From the NCBI RefSeq assembly GCF_031885415.1, contig NZ_CP116871.1, positions 1,922,001-1,986,000 of the forward strand: a DNA stretch of 64,000 nt. Direction: 5' to 3'. The number at the start of each line of letters is the position of its first letter. Position 1 is the first letter of the stretch. This DNA is from Microbacterium forte. Lineage in GTDB: Bacteria; Actinomycetota; Actinomycetes; Actinomycetales; Microbacteriaceae. The notes under the pieces are model-generated. The model saw only the letters and a program-made list of their open reading frames with translations. It made no database searches and was not told the origin of the DNA. The translations under genes and the position numbers were made by a program. Positions 1 through 9,288 of this stretch are shown piece after piece.

Positions 1-1353
1 CATGAGCACGCGCTGAATCGCTCCGCTGCACGCGACCTGCGCCGCGACGGAGACGGGAACATGAGCACCGGATCCGGGGATCGTCGCCCACCCACCATTG
101 CCGCGCGCCCCGGCCGCAGCGCCGGCACCTCCGAAGGTAGCGCCTCTGAAGGCGGCACCTCCGAAGGCAGCACCGGTGGCAGCGCCTCCGAAGGCAGCAC
201 CGGTGGCAGCGCCTCCGAAGGCAGCGCCGGTGGCCTGAGTGGCGTGGTGGGCGAGGTCGTTGGCGTCGACGGTGACGACGACGACCGGTGATGCCCCGCC
301 GAGGGTGGGCATGTCCTTGTGCCGGGCCGCGATCCCGAGAGCTGCGGTCAGGGCGTCGTGGCGTTTCTGAGCCGCGGTGCGGTCGTCGAGCACAGACCGC
401 GGGTCGGAGTTGAACGGATCGGTCTCCTCCGGATCGCGCCCCCTCTCGGCGTCAGCGTCGACGCCAGAACCGGCACCAGCACCAGCACCAGCAGGAGAAG
501 AGTCGGTGTCCCAAGAATCGGTGTCGGCATCGGTGCCCCCGGTCGGGGCGAAGAACACCCCCGGCATCGGCGGCCCGTCGCCCTTGGGGTTGAGGATCGC
601 GTCCAGGATGAGCTGCAACTGGGCCGCGGCGTCCGGGGTCAGGTAGCCACGGATCGCATGCATGCCATCTTTCACCCGGCCGATCGTGATCCCCCGACGA
701 CGCCGCGCATCCTCGTCTTTCGGTTCCTCACCATCCGGATCGAACATCGACGCGAGATCCTCCGCCAGAGCCTTCAGATCCTGCGCCGTCGGCGACGGAC
801 CCGCCGTGTCGTCATCCGCATCCGGGACCTCATCGACATCCGCATCCGTATCCGTATCCGCCTCGAGGCCGTGACCGCGGGCGCACCCCGCCAACGCGAC
901 ATCCGCCGCCAACCGCTGATCGACCGTGAGCCGATCCCAGACCTTCTCGATCGGCGCCGTTGCCGCCAGAAACCCCGCGACCCCGACTACCCCGTCCAAC
1001 AGCGCCAGTCGCATCTCCGCCCACCGCGCCGGCATCCTCTCCCCCGCCAGACTCATCGGCCGCCGCACCAGATCGACCACCCTGTCGACCCGGGTCGCAC
1101 CCCGCACATCCACACCCACCGTCCGCTGCAACAGCTCATTCAGCCCCCGGCAGCCCGCCGAATGCGGAAAGTCGCCCGGATCCCCCGTCGCGATCGTCTC
1201 CACGATCACCGCCTCGGCACGCCGGAACACGGCCCCCGCCCCCTGCAACACCGCGACCCGGTCCGCATCCGACAACCCCGCCAGCGCATCATCGGACAGC
1301 ACCGCATCGAGGTCGGCGACGACCCGATCCAGAAGCTCCGCAGTGCTGTTCAT
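1..1353 (-). CDS. DUF222 (13E12-type) protein, C-terminus beyond window
   Basis: The reverse strand is open from an ATG at 1353 to the window edge (451 codons, no stop). The protein starts MNSTAELLDRVVADLD and carries the helical DUF222 region typical of the actinobacterial 13E12 family, whose members usually end in an HNH endonuclease domain. That domain would lie off the left edge and is not seen. An Asp/Thr-rich acidic stretch lies near residues 166-180 and an Ala-Gly-Phe repeat near residues 374-410, encoded by in-frame 27-bp repeats. A G-run immediately precedes the ATG and may serve as a weak ribosome site. The family is multicopy in many actinobacteria and is thought to be semi-mobile; its molecular role here is inferred only from family membership. 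Confidence 0.8.
   Translation of the reverse strand, partial: MNSTAELLDRVVADLDAVLSDDALAGLSDADRVAVLQGAGAVFRRAEAVIVETIATGDPGDFPHSAGCRGLNELLQRTVGVDVRGATRVDRVVDLVRRPMSLAGERMPARWAEMRLALLDGVVGVAGFLAATAPIEKVWDRLTVDQRLAADVALAGCARGHGLEADTDTDADVDEVPDADDDTAGPSPTAQDLKALAEDLASMFDPDGEEPKDEDARRRRGITIGRVKDGMHAIRGYLTPDAAAQLQLILDAILNPKGDGPPMPGVFFAPTGGTDADTDSWDTDSSPAGAGAGAGSGVDADAERGRDPEETDPFNSDPRSVLDDRTAAQKRHDALTAALGIAARHKDMPTLGGASPVVVVTVDANDLAHHATQATGAAFGGAATGAAFGGAATGAAFGGAAFRGATFGGAGAAAGARGNGGWATIPGSGAHVPVSVAAQVACSGAIQRVLM
124..234. repeat. In-frame 27-bp tandem repeat inside DUF222 gene
   Basis: Two identical 27-bp units (166-192 and 193-219) are followed by a 15-bp partial unit (220-234) and preceded by degenerate copies. 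The unit is a multiple of three, so the coding frame is kept and a 9-residue Ala/Gly/Phe/Thr motif is repeated. Confidence 0.85.
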
Positions 1354-2099
<746 letters not shown>

Positions 2100-2134
2100 G
2101 AGAAGCCCCGGGGTGTGACACCCCGGGGCTTCTC
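2100..2134 (-). terminator. Perfect 17-bp stem hairpin, adh terminator
   Basis: Positions 2100-2116 and 2118-2134 are exact reverse complements (core AGCCCCGGGG). It lies 9 bp past the stop of the alcohol dehydrogenase gene on the reverse strand. A run of five T follows about 15 nt further on that strand (2081-2085), so an intrinsic terminator is likely. Confidence 0.75.
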
Positions 2135-2142
2135 TCCGACCG

Positions 2143-3189
2143 TCAGTCCGCGAAGGTGGCGGCGTCGATCACGAAGCGGTAGCGCACATCAGAGGCGAGC
2201 ACGCGCTCGTAAGCCTCGTTGATCTGCGCGGCCGAGATGACCTCGATCTCGGAGGCGATGCCGTGCTCGGCGCAGAAGTCGAGCATCTCCTGGGTCTCAG
2301 CGATGCCGCCGATGTTCGATCCGGCGAGCGAGCGCCGTCCGCCGATCAATGACGAGACGTTGACCGAGAGCGGTTCTGCGGGGGCTCCGACGCAGACCAT
2401 CGACCCACCCACATCCAGCAGACCGAGGTAGGCACGGAGGTCGACGACGGCACTGACGGTGTTGAGGATGACGTCGAACGATCCGCGCAGCGAGCGGAAC
2501 GTGTCGGGATCGCTCGTCGCGTAGTAGTGGTCTGCCCCGAGGCGAAGCCCGTCGTCCTTCTTGCTGAGGGTCTGCGAGAGCACGGTCACCTCGGCGCCGA
2601 GCGCGTGGGCGATCTGCACGCCCATGTGGCCGAGTCCGCCGAGCCCGACGACCGCCACCCGCGTGCCAGGGCCGACGTTCCAGTGCCGCAACGGGGAGTA
2701 CGTGGTGATCCCCGCGCAGAGAAGGGGTGCGGCGACGTCGAGCTCGAGGGCGTCGGGGATGCGCACGGCGAACGACTCGGTCACGACGACCTGCTCGGAG
2801 TATCCGCCCTGCGTGATGGTCCCGTCGCGATCGACGCTGCCGTAGGTGAAGACAGCGCCGTTGGAGCAGAACTGCTCGTCACCGCGCTGGCAGTTGCGGC
2901 ACTCTCCGCACGAGTTCACGAGACATCCGACCCCGACGCGGTCTCCCACGGAGTGCTTCGTGACGTCGGCCCCGATGGCGGCGACGGTGCCGGCGATCTC
3001 GTGGCCCGGTGCGAGCGGGTAGCTCTGCGGACCCCAGTCACCGCGCACGGTGTGGATGTCGGAGTGGCAGATTCCGGCGAATGCGATGTCGATCAGGATG
3101 TCGTTCGGGCCGAGTTCGCGGCGCTCGATGACGGTCTTCTCGAGCGGTGCGGCTTCGCTGGGTGCGGCGTAGGCGTTGACACGGGTCAT
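2143..3189 (-). CDS. Zinc-dependent alcohol dehydrogenase, CAD/YahK type
   Basis: A 348-residue medium-chain dehydrogenase/reductase, expected to interconvert primary alcohols and aldehydes with NAD(P)H in the cytosol. The catalytic zinc site is visible as C41-H42, and H63-E64 in the GHE motif. The structural zinc cysteines are C94, C97, C100 and C108. The Rossmann motif GLGGLGHMG follows near residue 170. Layout and length match the cinnamyl-alcohol-dehydrogenase/YahK branch. The ATG at 3189 is chosen because GAGGAG sits about 7 nt upstream; an earlier in-frame start would overrun this site. It stands alone and ends at a strong hairpin. Substrate cannot be read from the sequence. Confidence 0.9.
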   Translation of the reverse strand: MTRVNAYAAPSEAAPLEKTVIERRELGPNDILIDIAFAGICHSDIHTVRGDWGPQSYPLAPGHEIAGTVAAIGADVTKHSVGDRVGVGCLVNSCGECRNCQRGDEQFCSNGAVFTYGSVDRDGTITQGGYSEQVVVTESFAVRIPDALELDVAAPLLCAGITTYSPLRHWNVGPGTRVAVVGLGGLGHMGVQIAHALGAEVTVLSQTLSKKDDGLRLGADHYYATSDPDTFRSLRGSFDVILNTVSAVVDLRAYLGLLDVGGSMVCVGAPAEPLSVNVSSLIGGRRSLAGSNIGGIAETQEMLDFCAEHGIASEIEVISAAQINEAYERVLASDVRYRFVIDAATFAD

Positions 3190-3242
3190 CTCGGACTCCT
3201 CGGGTCGGGTCGGGTGGGCCAGATCGACACTACTCGCGGCGC

Positions 3243-3268
3243 CCTGTGCGCCACCCCTGTGCGCCACC
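3243..3268. repeat. Two tandem copies of a 13-bp unit
   Basis: The unit CCTGTGCGCCACC occurs twice head to tail, with the start of a third copy, in the divergent gap between the dehydrogenase and the membrane protein gene. No function is evident. Confidence 0.7.
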
Positions 3269-3315
3269 CCTGTGTGATCGATACGTTGGGGCTACGACTC
3301 CGGAGGGGAAGTCCC

Positions 3316-4335
3316 ATGCACCGCTCGACCTTGACCGCCCGACTGATCACCAGCGTGATCGCTCTCGTGCTCACTCCCATCGCCCTGATCCTGCTGTCTG
3401 TCGGCGGACAGACCATGATCCTCACGTTCTTCGCGTACGCCAGCGACGGCGACCTCGCGTCGCTGACCGGACCTGTGCTGCTGCAGATCCTCGGTCTCGC
3501 GCTGCTCATCCTCGTCGTGCTCACCGGCGTGTGGAGTTCAGCCGGCCTGATCGCCATCGGCATCCTCAGCATCGTGCCGCTGATCGTCGCCGTCTTTCCC
3601 GTGACCCTGTCATGGCTCTACGGCATCGCACCCAGGGAGTGGGTCGACGGCTTCGTATACGGCCTCCCTCTCGTGGTGCTCGCCGCGCTCGGGGCGATGG
3701 GCCTGGTGCTCGCCCTCGTCCGCCGGGATCCTCGACCGAAGGGTGCCGCGCTCGGCGTGGTCGGCCTGATCGTCGCCCCACTGCTGCTCGCTGCGGGCGC
3801 CTGGTCGATCACCTGGGGAATCGCCGAGGGTACGCTGTTCGCCCTGCAGCGGTTCGAGTTCGACGTGCGCCCCGGGCCAGGCTTCGCAGTCGTCGCCGGG
3901 GCTCTGCTCGTCATCGCCGGTATCACCGTGACCCGCTGGTCGCGATTCGCACTCGTCGTTCCCGCCCTCGTGCTCCTCGTCGGCAGCATCCTGCTCGTCG
4001 TGGCCCGCGATGCCGTGATGCCTGCGCTCTTCGAGCTGCCGCGAGGCATGAACACCGTCGCACCGAGCCTTCTTCTCTACGGCGGAGGAGCCGCGGCCGG
4101 ACTCATCTATCTGACCTTCACAGTGGTGCTGCTGCGCGTCGTCGCTCACGCGCGATCGGCCGGAGCGCCCGGAGCGCCCGGAGCGACGACACCCGACACC
4201 ACGGTGCACGCGCAATACCCACACGCGCAATATCCACAGACGCAGTACCCACCAGCGCCGATGCAGCATCCGTACCCGCCGGTCCCCGGTCAGCAGCCGC
4301 CCGCTGCGCCGTACCCGCCGCAGCCCGGCCCGTGA
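3316..4335 (+). CDS. Multi-pass membrane protein with Pro/Tyr/Gln tail
   Basis: 339 residues, no recognised family. Roughly eight hydrophobic segments span about residues 10-275. They are followed by a short arginine turn and a disordered cytosolic-type tail rich in Pro, Gln, Tyr and Ala with repeated QYP units, a tail style common in actinobacterial membrane proteins of unknown role. ATG at 3316 is preceded by GGAGGGG. The gene is divergent from the alcohol dehydrogenase and convergent with the acyl-CoA oxidase, so it is monocistronic. No catalytic motif is seen, and I do not assign a function. Confidence 0.8.
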   Translation: MHRSTLTARLITSVIALVLTPIALILLSVGGQTMILTFFAYASDGDLASLTGPVLLQILGLALLILVVLTGVWSSAGLIAIGILSIVPLIVAVFPVTLSWLYGIAPREWVDGFVYGLPLVVLAALGAMGLVLALVRRDPRPKGAALGVVGLIVAPLLLAAGAWSITWGIAEGTLFALQRFEFDVRPGPGFAVVAGALLVIAGITVTRWSRFALVVPALVLLVGSILLVVARDAVMPALFELPRGMNTVAPSLLLYGGGAAAGLIYLTFTVVLLRVVAHARSAGAPGAPGATTPDTTVHAQYPHAQYPQTQYPPAPMQHPYPPVPGQQPPAAPYPPQPGP

Positions 4336-4341
4336 CTCACC

Positions 4342-4409
4342 GAGCCGCCGCGCGACGGCGGCTCCGACAGAAAGGAACCGGCCGGAATCCCACGATTCCG
4401 GCCGGTTCC
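4342..4409. terminator. Double hairpin between convergent genes
   Basis: A first hairpin (4342-4364) pairs GAGCCGCCG with CGGCGGCTC. A second one (4374-4388 with 4395-4409) has a perfect 15-bp stem built on CCGGCCGGAAT and a 6-nt loop. Placed between convergent genes, the second probably terminates both. Confidence 0.75.
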
Positions 4410-4428
4410 GAGCTCTGCGAAAGCCGCG

Positions 4429-6498
4429 TCAGCGCTTGGCGTTCTTCTTCAGCGTCTTCTCCAGCACAGGTGCATCGCCGGATGCTGCGAGCGCCGCGTA
4501 GTACTCGCGGGCCTCGTCCTGGCGCTCTCGCTCTGCACCGGACGCGATGGGCGCTCGGACGTGCTCGGGCTCGTATGCGAACGCATCGACCAGGTCGAGG
4601 GCGTACGGGCGAAGCCGGGCGCACAGACGGTCGATGTACCGCGAGACCGCAGCGGCGCGCTGCGTCGAGAGACGTCCGTTGATGAGGTGCCACGCGAGGT
4701 GCTTCTCGATGAGCTGCAGGCCGAAGAGGTCGCGCAGCCAGGTGAGGACCTTCTTCGTGTCAGCGTCATCGACTCGGTGGACGGCATCGGTGAACGCCTC
4801 CCACTGCAGCAGCTCGCCGTGTGCGCGGGCCGCCTCGATCAGCTCGGCCTGGTTCTCGTTGAACAGCTTCGCGCCGAGCACCTTGTCCTTGCCCGCAGGG
4901 CGCAGACGACCGGCGATGTCGGCGACCATCTGCTGCACGCGCTCGGCGAGCAGCAGGTGCTGCTGCTCTTCGCGCAGGCCGTTCTCGACGGAACGCGAGA
5001 CCTGCCCGAGGTCGACGACCGACTGGCCGAACTGACGCAGGCCGGCACCGTGGAAGAGCTTGCCCGCGGTCATCCCGACGGCGAACTTGGCCAGAGCCGC
5101 AGCATCCTTGCCGGTGAACTGCTTGGCGTAGTCGGTCAGCAGCCGCTTGCCGACGAGCTGAAGCAGCACGTTGTTGTCGCCTTCGAACGTGACGTAGATG
5201 TCGAGGTCGGCCCGAAGACCCACGAGGCGGTTCTCGAACATGAAGCCGGCGCCGCCGCAGGCCTCGCGCGCCTCCTGCAGTGTGTCGAGCGCGTGCCAGG
5301 TCGACAGCGGCTTGAGTGCAGCGGCCAGGGTCTCGAGATCCTCGCGGTCGTCGGGGGTGTCGGTGCGACCCGAGAACACCCCGTCGAACTTCTGCAGGAA
5401 CTCGTCGTGCGCGAAGATCTGCGCATACGTCGTCGCAAGCCGCGGGAAGAGGCGTCGCTGGTGCTTGCCGTAGTCGAGGAGCACGACCTCCTGCCCGTCT
5501 GCCCCGTCGAACTGACGGCGCTGCGTGGCATATGTGATCGCGATCTTGAGCCCCAGAGCGGATGCCCAGCAGGCCGCGCCGTCGAGCGAGACCCGACCCT
5601 GCACGAGCGTGCCGAGCATCGTGAAGAAGCGACGGCCGGGGCTGTCGATCGCGCTCGAGTACGTGCCGTCGACCGCGACGTCGCCGTACTTGTTGAGCAG
5701 GTTGGTGCGGGGAACGCGCACGTGGTCGAAGCTCAGACGGCCGTTGTCGATGCCGTTCAGTCCGCCCTTGAGCCCGTCGTCCTCTCGTCCGATGCCCGGC
5801 AGGTCGATGCCGTCATCGCCGCGCAGCGGCACGTAGAAGCAGTGCACCCCGTGGTTGACGCCGTTCGTGATCAGCTGGGCGAACACCGTCGCCGCGACGC
5901 CGTGCAGTGCGGCGTTGCCGAGGTACTCCTTCGTCGCGCCGCGAAACGGCGTGTTGATGACGAACTCCTCCGTCGCGGGGTCGTACGTCGCGGTCGTGCC
6001 GACTGCGGCGACGTCTGACCCGTGCCCGATCTCGGTCATCGCGAAGGCGCCGGGGATCGAGAGATCCATGACTCCCGGCAGCCACTTCTCGTGGTGCTCG
6101 GTCGTGCCCAGCTGCAGGATCGCTGAGCCGAACAGCCCCCATTGCACACCCGATTTGATTTGCAGGCTCGGATCGGCGACGACGAGCTCCTCGAAGCCGG
6201 CGATGTTCCCGCCGTTGTTCTCTTCGCCGCCCAGCGACTTCGGGAACGCGCGGTGCACGGCCTTGTTGTCGACGAGCAGGTGCAGCTGGCTGAGCACGCG
6301 CTCGCGGTGCTCGTCCTTGCCCAGTTCGTCCTTGCGCCAGAACGCCGAGTCCTTGATCATCTCGCGCGCCTCGCGGCGGGTGTCGGCCCACGTGCCCATC
6401 AGCAGGTCGGTGACCCGAGCGACGTCGATCCGCAGGTTCGCGTCTGCGTTGTCGGTGTGGGGGCGAGTCGTCTTCGGACGGACGGCGGCGTCGACCAT
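4429..6498 (-). CDS. Acyl-CoA oxidase / acyl-CoA dehydrogenase-like flavoprotein
   Basis: 689 residues, the length of the acyl-CoA oxidase branch rather than the roughly 390 residues of ordinary acyl-CoA dehydrogenases. The protein has the helical N-domain, a beta-domain FAD motif FAMTEIGHGSDV (compare TELGHGS in oxidases), a dehydrogenase C-domain, and an extra C-terminal helical domain. Expected reaction: FAD-dependent first step of fatty acyl-CoA beta-oxidation, with O2 as acceptor if it is a true oxidase. ATG at 6498 is chosen for GAGAGGAA just upstream. The gene is monocistronic. Whether it acts as oxidase or dehydrogenase is not decidable from sequence alone. Confidence 0.85.
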   Translation of the reverse strand: MVDAAVRPKTTRPHTDNADANLRIDVARVTDLLMGTWADTRREAREMIKDSAFWRKDELGKDEHRERVLSQLHLLVDNKAVHRAFPKSLGGEENNGGNIAGFEELVVADPSLQIKSGVQWGLFGSAILQLGTTEHHEKWLPGVMDLSIPGAFAMTEIGHGSDVAAVGTTATYDPATEEFVINTPFRGATKEYLGNAALHGVAATVFAQLITNGVNHGVHCFYVPLRGDDGIDLPGIGREDDGLKGGLNGIDNGRLSFDHVRVPRTNLLNKYGDVAVDGTYSSAIDSPGRRFFTMLGTLVQGRVSLDGAACWASALGLKIAITYATQRRQFDGADGQEVVLLDYGKHQRRLFPRLATTYAQIFAHDEFLQKFDGVFSGRTDTPDDREDLETLAAALKPLSTWHALDTLQEAREACGGAGFMFENRLVGLRADLDIYVTFEGDNNVLLQLVGKRLLTDYAKQFTGKDAAALAKFAVGMTAGKLFHGAGLRQFGQSVVDLGQVSRSVENGLREEQQHLLLAERVQQMVADIAGRLRPAGKDKVLGAKLFNENQAELIEAARAHGELLQWEAFTDAVHRVDDADTKKVLTWLRDLFGLQLIEKHLAWHLINGRLSTQRAAAVSRYIDRLCARLRPYALDLVDAFAYEPEHVRAPIASGAERERQDEAREYYAALAASGDAPVLEKTLKKNAKR

Positions 6499-6648
6499 GA
6501 GCGTTCCTCTCAGAGGGAAGTAGTGATACGCCCATGGTAGGTGTGCCACAACCAGGAGCGAACTGCTGTGTACGCATCCTCCAACTGCCTGCGGGCACAT
6601 CGCCCCGACGGATTGTCGTCAGACCACAGTCCGCGCGAGACCGCGACC

Positions 6649-7890
6649 TCAGGCCTCCACGCCCGACGGCCGGGGCGGGGCCGTCTGCGCCTGCTCCCAC
6701 CGCCGTCTCGTGCCGGAGCTCAGACGCGCCCAGGTCCGATCACGGATGAAGATCGAGTCGATCGCGATCATCGTGAGCGAGAACCAGGGCAATCCCATCA
6801 GCACGCCGATGCCGATGTGGAACGAGAGGATGCCGACGAGGCCGATGAGACGCGTCGGCCGCGTGAGCAGCATCAGTGGGAACGCCACCTGCAGGATGAT
6901 CGATCCCCAGGTCGCGGCGACGACCATCGGCCCCCACGTCGTGACGAGGTCGCTCAGAACCGGCCACGTGCCGAACCGGGCGGTCTGCAGCGGGTTGTAC
7001 ACCGCGTAGCCCTCTTCCCAGGGCGCACCGCCGGCTTTGTACAGAGCGCCGGAGGCGTAGACGAAGCACACCTGGGCGGTGAGCGCCACGAGGGCCAGAT
7101 TGTGGAAGACGGTGCCCAGAAGAGCCGGCTGGCTCCCCGGAGCGAACCACTCGCCGTTCTTCGCACGACGTCTGGCGTCGAGCGACCACCGAGCGGCGGG
7201 GTCTGCGAAGAACATCAGCAGCAGGGCGATGCGGAACATGTTGTCGCCCTGGTCGCCCACCATGTCGTTGGCTTCGATGAACCCCACCCAGAGGCAGAAG
7301 AACACCGGCAGGACGATCCGGAAGCGCCAGCCCAGCACGAACAGAACGGCCAGCACGCCGAGCAGCAGATAGAGAGCGGTATAGAGGACGTCATTGCCCA
7401 TCGCCGCATGGAACGCGCTGAAGATTCAGATCTTCGGGAACTCGCTGACGGGTTCGGCGAGCTCGCCGTTCCACGCCGACCCCGAGCCGAACGTATAGAG
7501 ACGTGTGCCGAAGTTCGATGCGAGCAGGCCGATCGCCGTGATGCCGAAGAGGATGCGGGTGACCGCCAGGCCGTAGAGGGCCTTCTTGCCGTTGAAGAGC
7601 CAGTCCCCCACGAACGCAGAGATCCGGTCGATCGCCGAGAGGACCATCGACCACAGCCCGCCGATCATCGACGAGACGAAGCTCAGCAGACGCGTCACGA
7701 AGGAACGGGGCGGCTGCAGCTGCGGCTGTGGTGTCGCAGAGGGAGAAGGAGCAGGCGAGACCGACGGAGCAGGCGCCGGAGGGGCGGATGCCGGCGCCGG
7801 CGCTGTCACCGTCGAGCGGGAGGTCTGAGACCCGGCATCCTTCTTCTTCTTCGCGTCTCGCTTGGGCGCGGTCCTGATCGGCGCGCTCAC
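6649..7890 (-). pseudogene. HTTM-domain membrane protein interrupted by in-frame TGA
   Basis: One reading frame runs from a GTG at 7890 to a stop at 6649, broken only by TGA at 7426-7428 (codon 155 of 414). Before the break come a Lys-rich start, a Pro/Ala/Ser linker, and amphipathic and membrane segments. After it the frame continues with IFSAFHAAMGND and several membrane helices with the His/Trp pattern of HTTM proteins (vitamin-K-carboxylase-like membrane fold). The halves join without gap, so a single TGG-to-TGA change explains the split. The GTG overlaps the stop of the upstream DUF5819 gene (GTGA), indicating translational coupling. It could be a recent nonsense mutation, a sequencing error or readthrough. 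An ATG 9 codons past the stop (7401) would allow only the C-terminal 250 residues. Confidence 0.8.
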
Positions 7891-8702
7891 GGCTGGATCC
7901 TCTCGAACTGGGCGCGGAAGGTGTCGGCGAAGTTCTCGCGACTCTGCCCTTCCTCTTCTATAGGCAGCCGCCACCCGGTGGTCGAGAACGTGGGATCGGG
8001 GCGCTGCGCGCTCGGATCGTTGCGGTCGGCATAGGGGACGACGTTCTGGCGGCTCACGCGGTACTGGACCTGGACGACTGCATCGGCACCCCAGATCGCA
8101 TAGGCCACCTGAGTGGCATAGGCGGTCGACAGGTGCTCCTCGGCCATGTACGCCTCGGTCGACGGCTTCTCGCCCTCGAGCTCATCGAAGGAGCGCACCA
8201 TCCACTCCTCCCAGCCCTCCTCGGTGAAGTCGAGTCCCACGACGGCCTTCTGATCGTCGTCCAGCTTGTTGAACGCGTTCATCTGACCGCTCGCGACCTC
8301 ACTCGACTGGATGCCGGCGCGAGGCGGGAACAGGTTGTAGCGGATCATCGAGAGCTCGACGTCGGTGGCGCTCACCCATCCGGTCTCGATCTCCTGGCCG
8401 TCCTTCTCTATGACGGCCCGGACGTTGAAGTGGTAGTCGCCGTTGATCGGCTCGGGAGCGAAGACGCTCCACGACTGACCGAACATGGGCAGCATGTAGC
8501 CGGCGAGTACCTCCTGAGTGGGGATCTCTCGCAGTGCCGAATACGGTGCGATCCAGAGGAACGACGCACCCACATGCCACAGGGTCAGCAGACAGGCGGC
8601 GAATGCGATGAGCTTCACCCACCAGGTCGGGCGCGGTCGCGGGGCGGCCACGGCAGTCGCCGCATCCTGCACTTCCGGTGAGGTCTCAGTCATCGTGCTC
8701 AT
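7887..8702 (-). CDS. DUF5819 family membrane-anchored protein
   Basis: 271 residues. A short Pro/Arg-rich cytosolic start is followed by one hydrophobic helix (about residues 30-48) and an extracytoplasmic domain beginning GQSWSVFAPEP, the hallmark region of DUF5819. This family often sits next to HTTM proteins in actinobacteria, as here, where its stop overlaps the GTG start of the HTTM gene. The pair presumably works together at the membrane; the reaction is unknown. The ATG at 8702 is chosen because AGAAGG lies 6 nt upstream; an ATG three codons later is also possible. Confidence 0.8.
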   Translation of the reverse strand: MSTMTETSPEVQDAATAVAAPRPRPTWWVKLIAFAACLLTLWHVGASFLWIAPYSALREIPTQEVLAGYMLPMFGQSWSVFAPEPINGDYHFNVRAVIEKDGQEIETGWVSATDVELSMIRYNLFPPRAGIQSSEVASGQMNAFNKLDDDQKAVVGLDFTEEGWEEWMVRSFDELEGEKPSTEAYMAEEHLSTAYATQVAYAIWGADAVVQVQYRVSRQNVVPYADRNDPSAQRPDPTFSTTGWRLPIEEEGQSRENFADTFRAQFERIQP

Positions 8703-8777
8703 CCACATCCTTCTCACCGCTGCAGGTCGGGGCCGCCGCAGCGACGGCCCCCGACCTCTCAGCGTTCCTGCACTGCG

Positions 8778-9197
8778 TTACTCCGTCTGGGCGAGCGGCC
8801 GTCGGGAACGCGCGACCCTCGTCATCCCGAGCCCGAGCATCAGCAGCAGCGCCGCCAGCGCGATCCACCCACCCTGGATCTCGCCACCGGTGGTGGCGAG
8901 GCCGGACGCCACGACCTGGAACGAGGCCGAGACGCTGCCGGAGGTCGCTCCGGTCAGGGTCACTGCATGGGTTCCGAGGTCGGTGCCGGACGGGATGGTC
9001 CAGGTGAAGGTGACCGTGCCCTGCGCATCGGCGACCTTGGTCCCCAGTGCGATCGGCTCGGAGGTCATCACTCCGGTGACGGACTCGCCGGGCTTGAACC
9101 CGGTGCCGACCGCCGTCTGCTTCTCGCCGCGCTCGAGTGAACGCAACCGATCGGCAGGTTGATCGCGCCCCTCACGTTTCGACGGACGAAAGGCCAT
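8778..9197 (-). pseudogene. Fragment of LAxTG sortase-anchored surface protein
   Basis: 139 open codons. The C-terminus is a clear class-E-type sorting signal: LATTGG, a hydrophobic stretch of about 18 residues, then RVARSRR. Before it lies one beta-sandwich module (GFKPGESVTG to SFQVV) of the kind found repeatedly in large actinobacterial wall proteins. The N-terminus is charged, lacks a signal peptide and looks random (MAFRPSKREGRDQ), so the protein could not be exported as it stands. I read it as the 3' remnant of a longer gene. An alternative is an exotic start fused by an upstream deletion. No sortase gene is in the window. Confidence 0.5.
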
Positions 9198-9234
9198 CCC
9201 GACAGCATGCAGCCGCGAGCCCTCGGAACGACGA

Positions 9235-9270
9235 AGACCGCCCCGCAGGTCGATGCCTGCGGGGCGGTCT
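9235..9270 (-). terminator. Hairpin terminator after GH3 gene
   Basis: A 15-bp perfect stem (9235-9249 with 9256-9270; core CCGCCCCGCAGG) and 6-nt loop, 19 bp beyond the stop of the glycoside hydrolase on the reverse strand. Confidence 0.75.
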
Positions 9271-9288
9271 CAGAGGGGCGGGCGAGTG

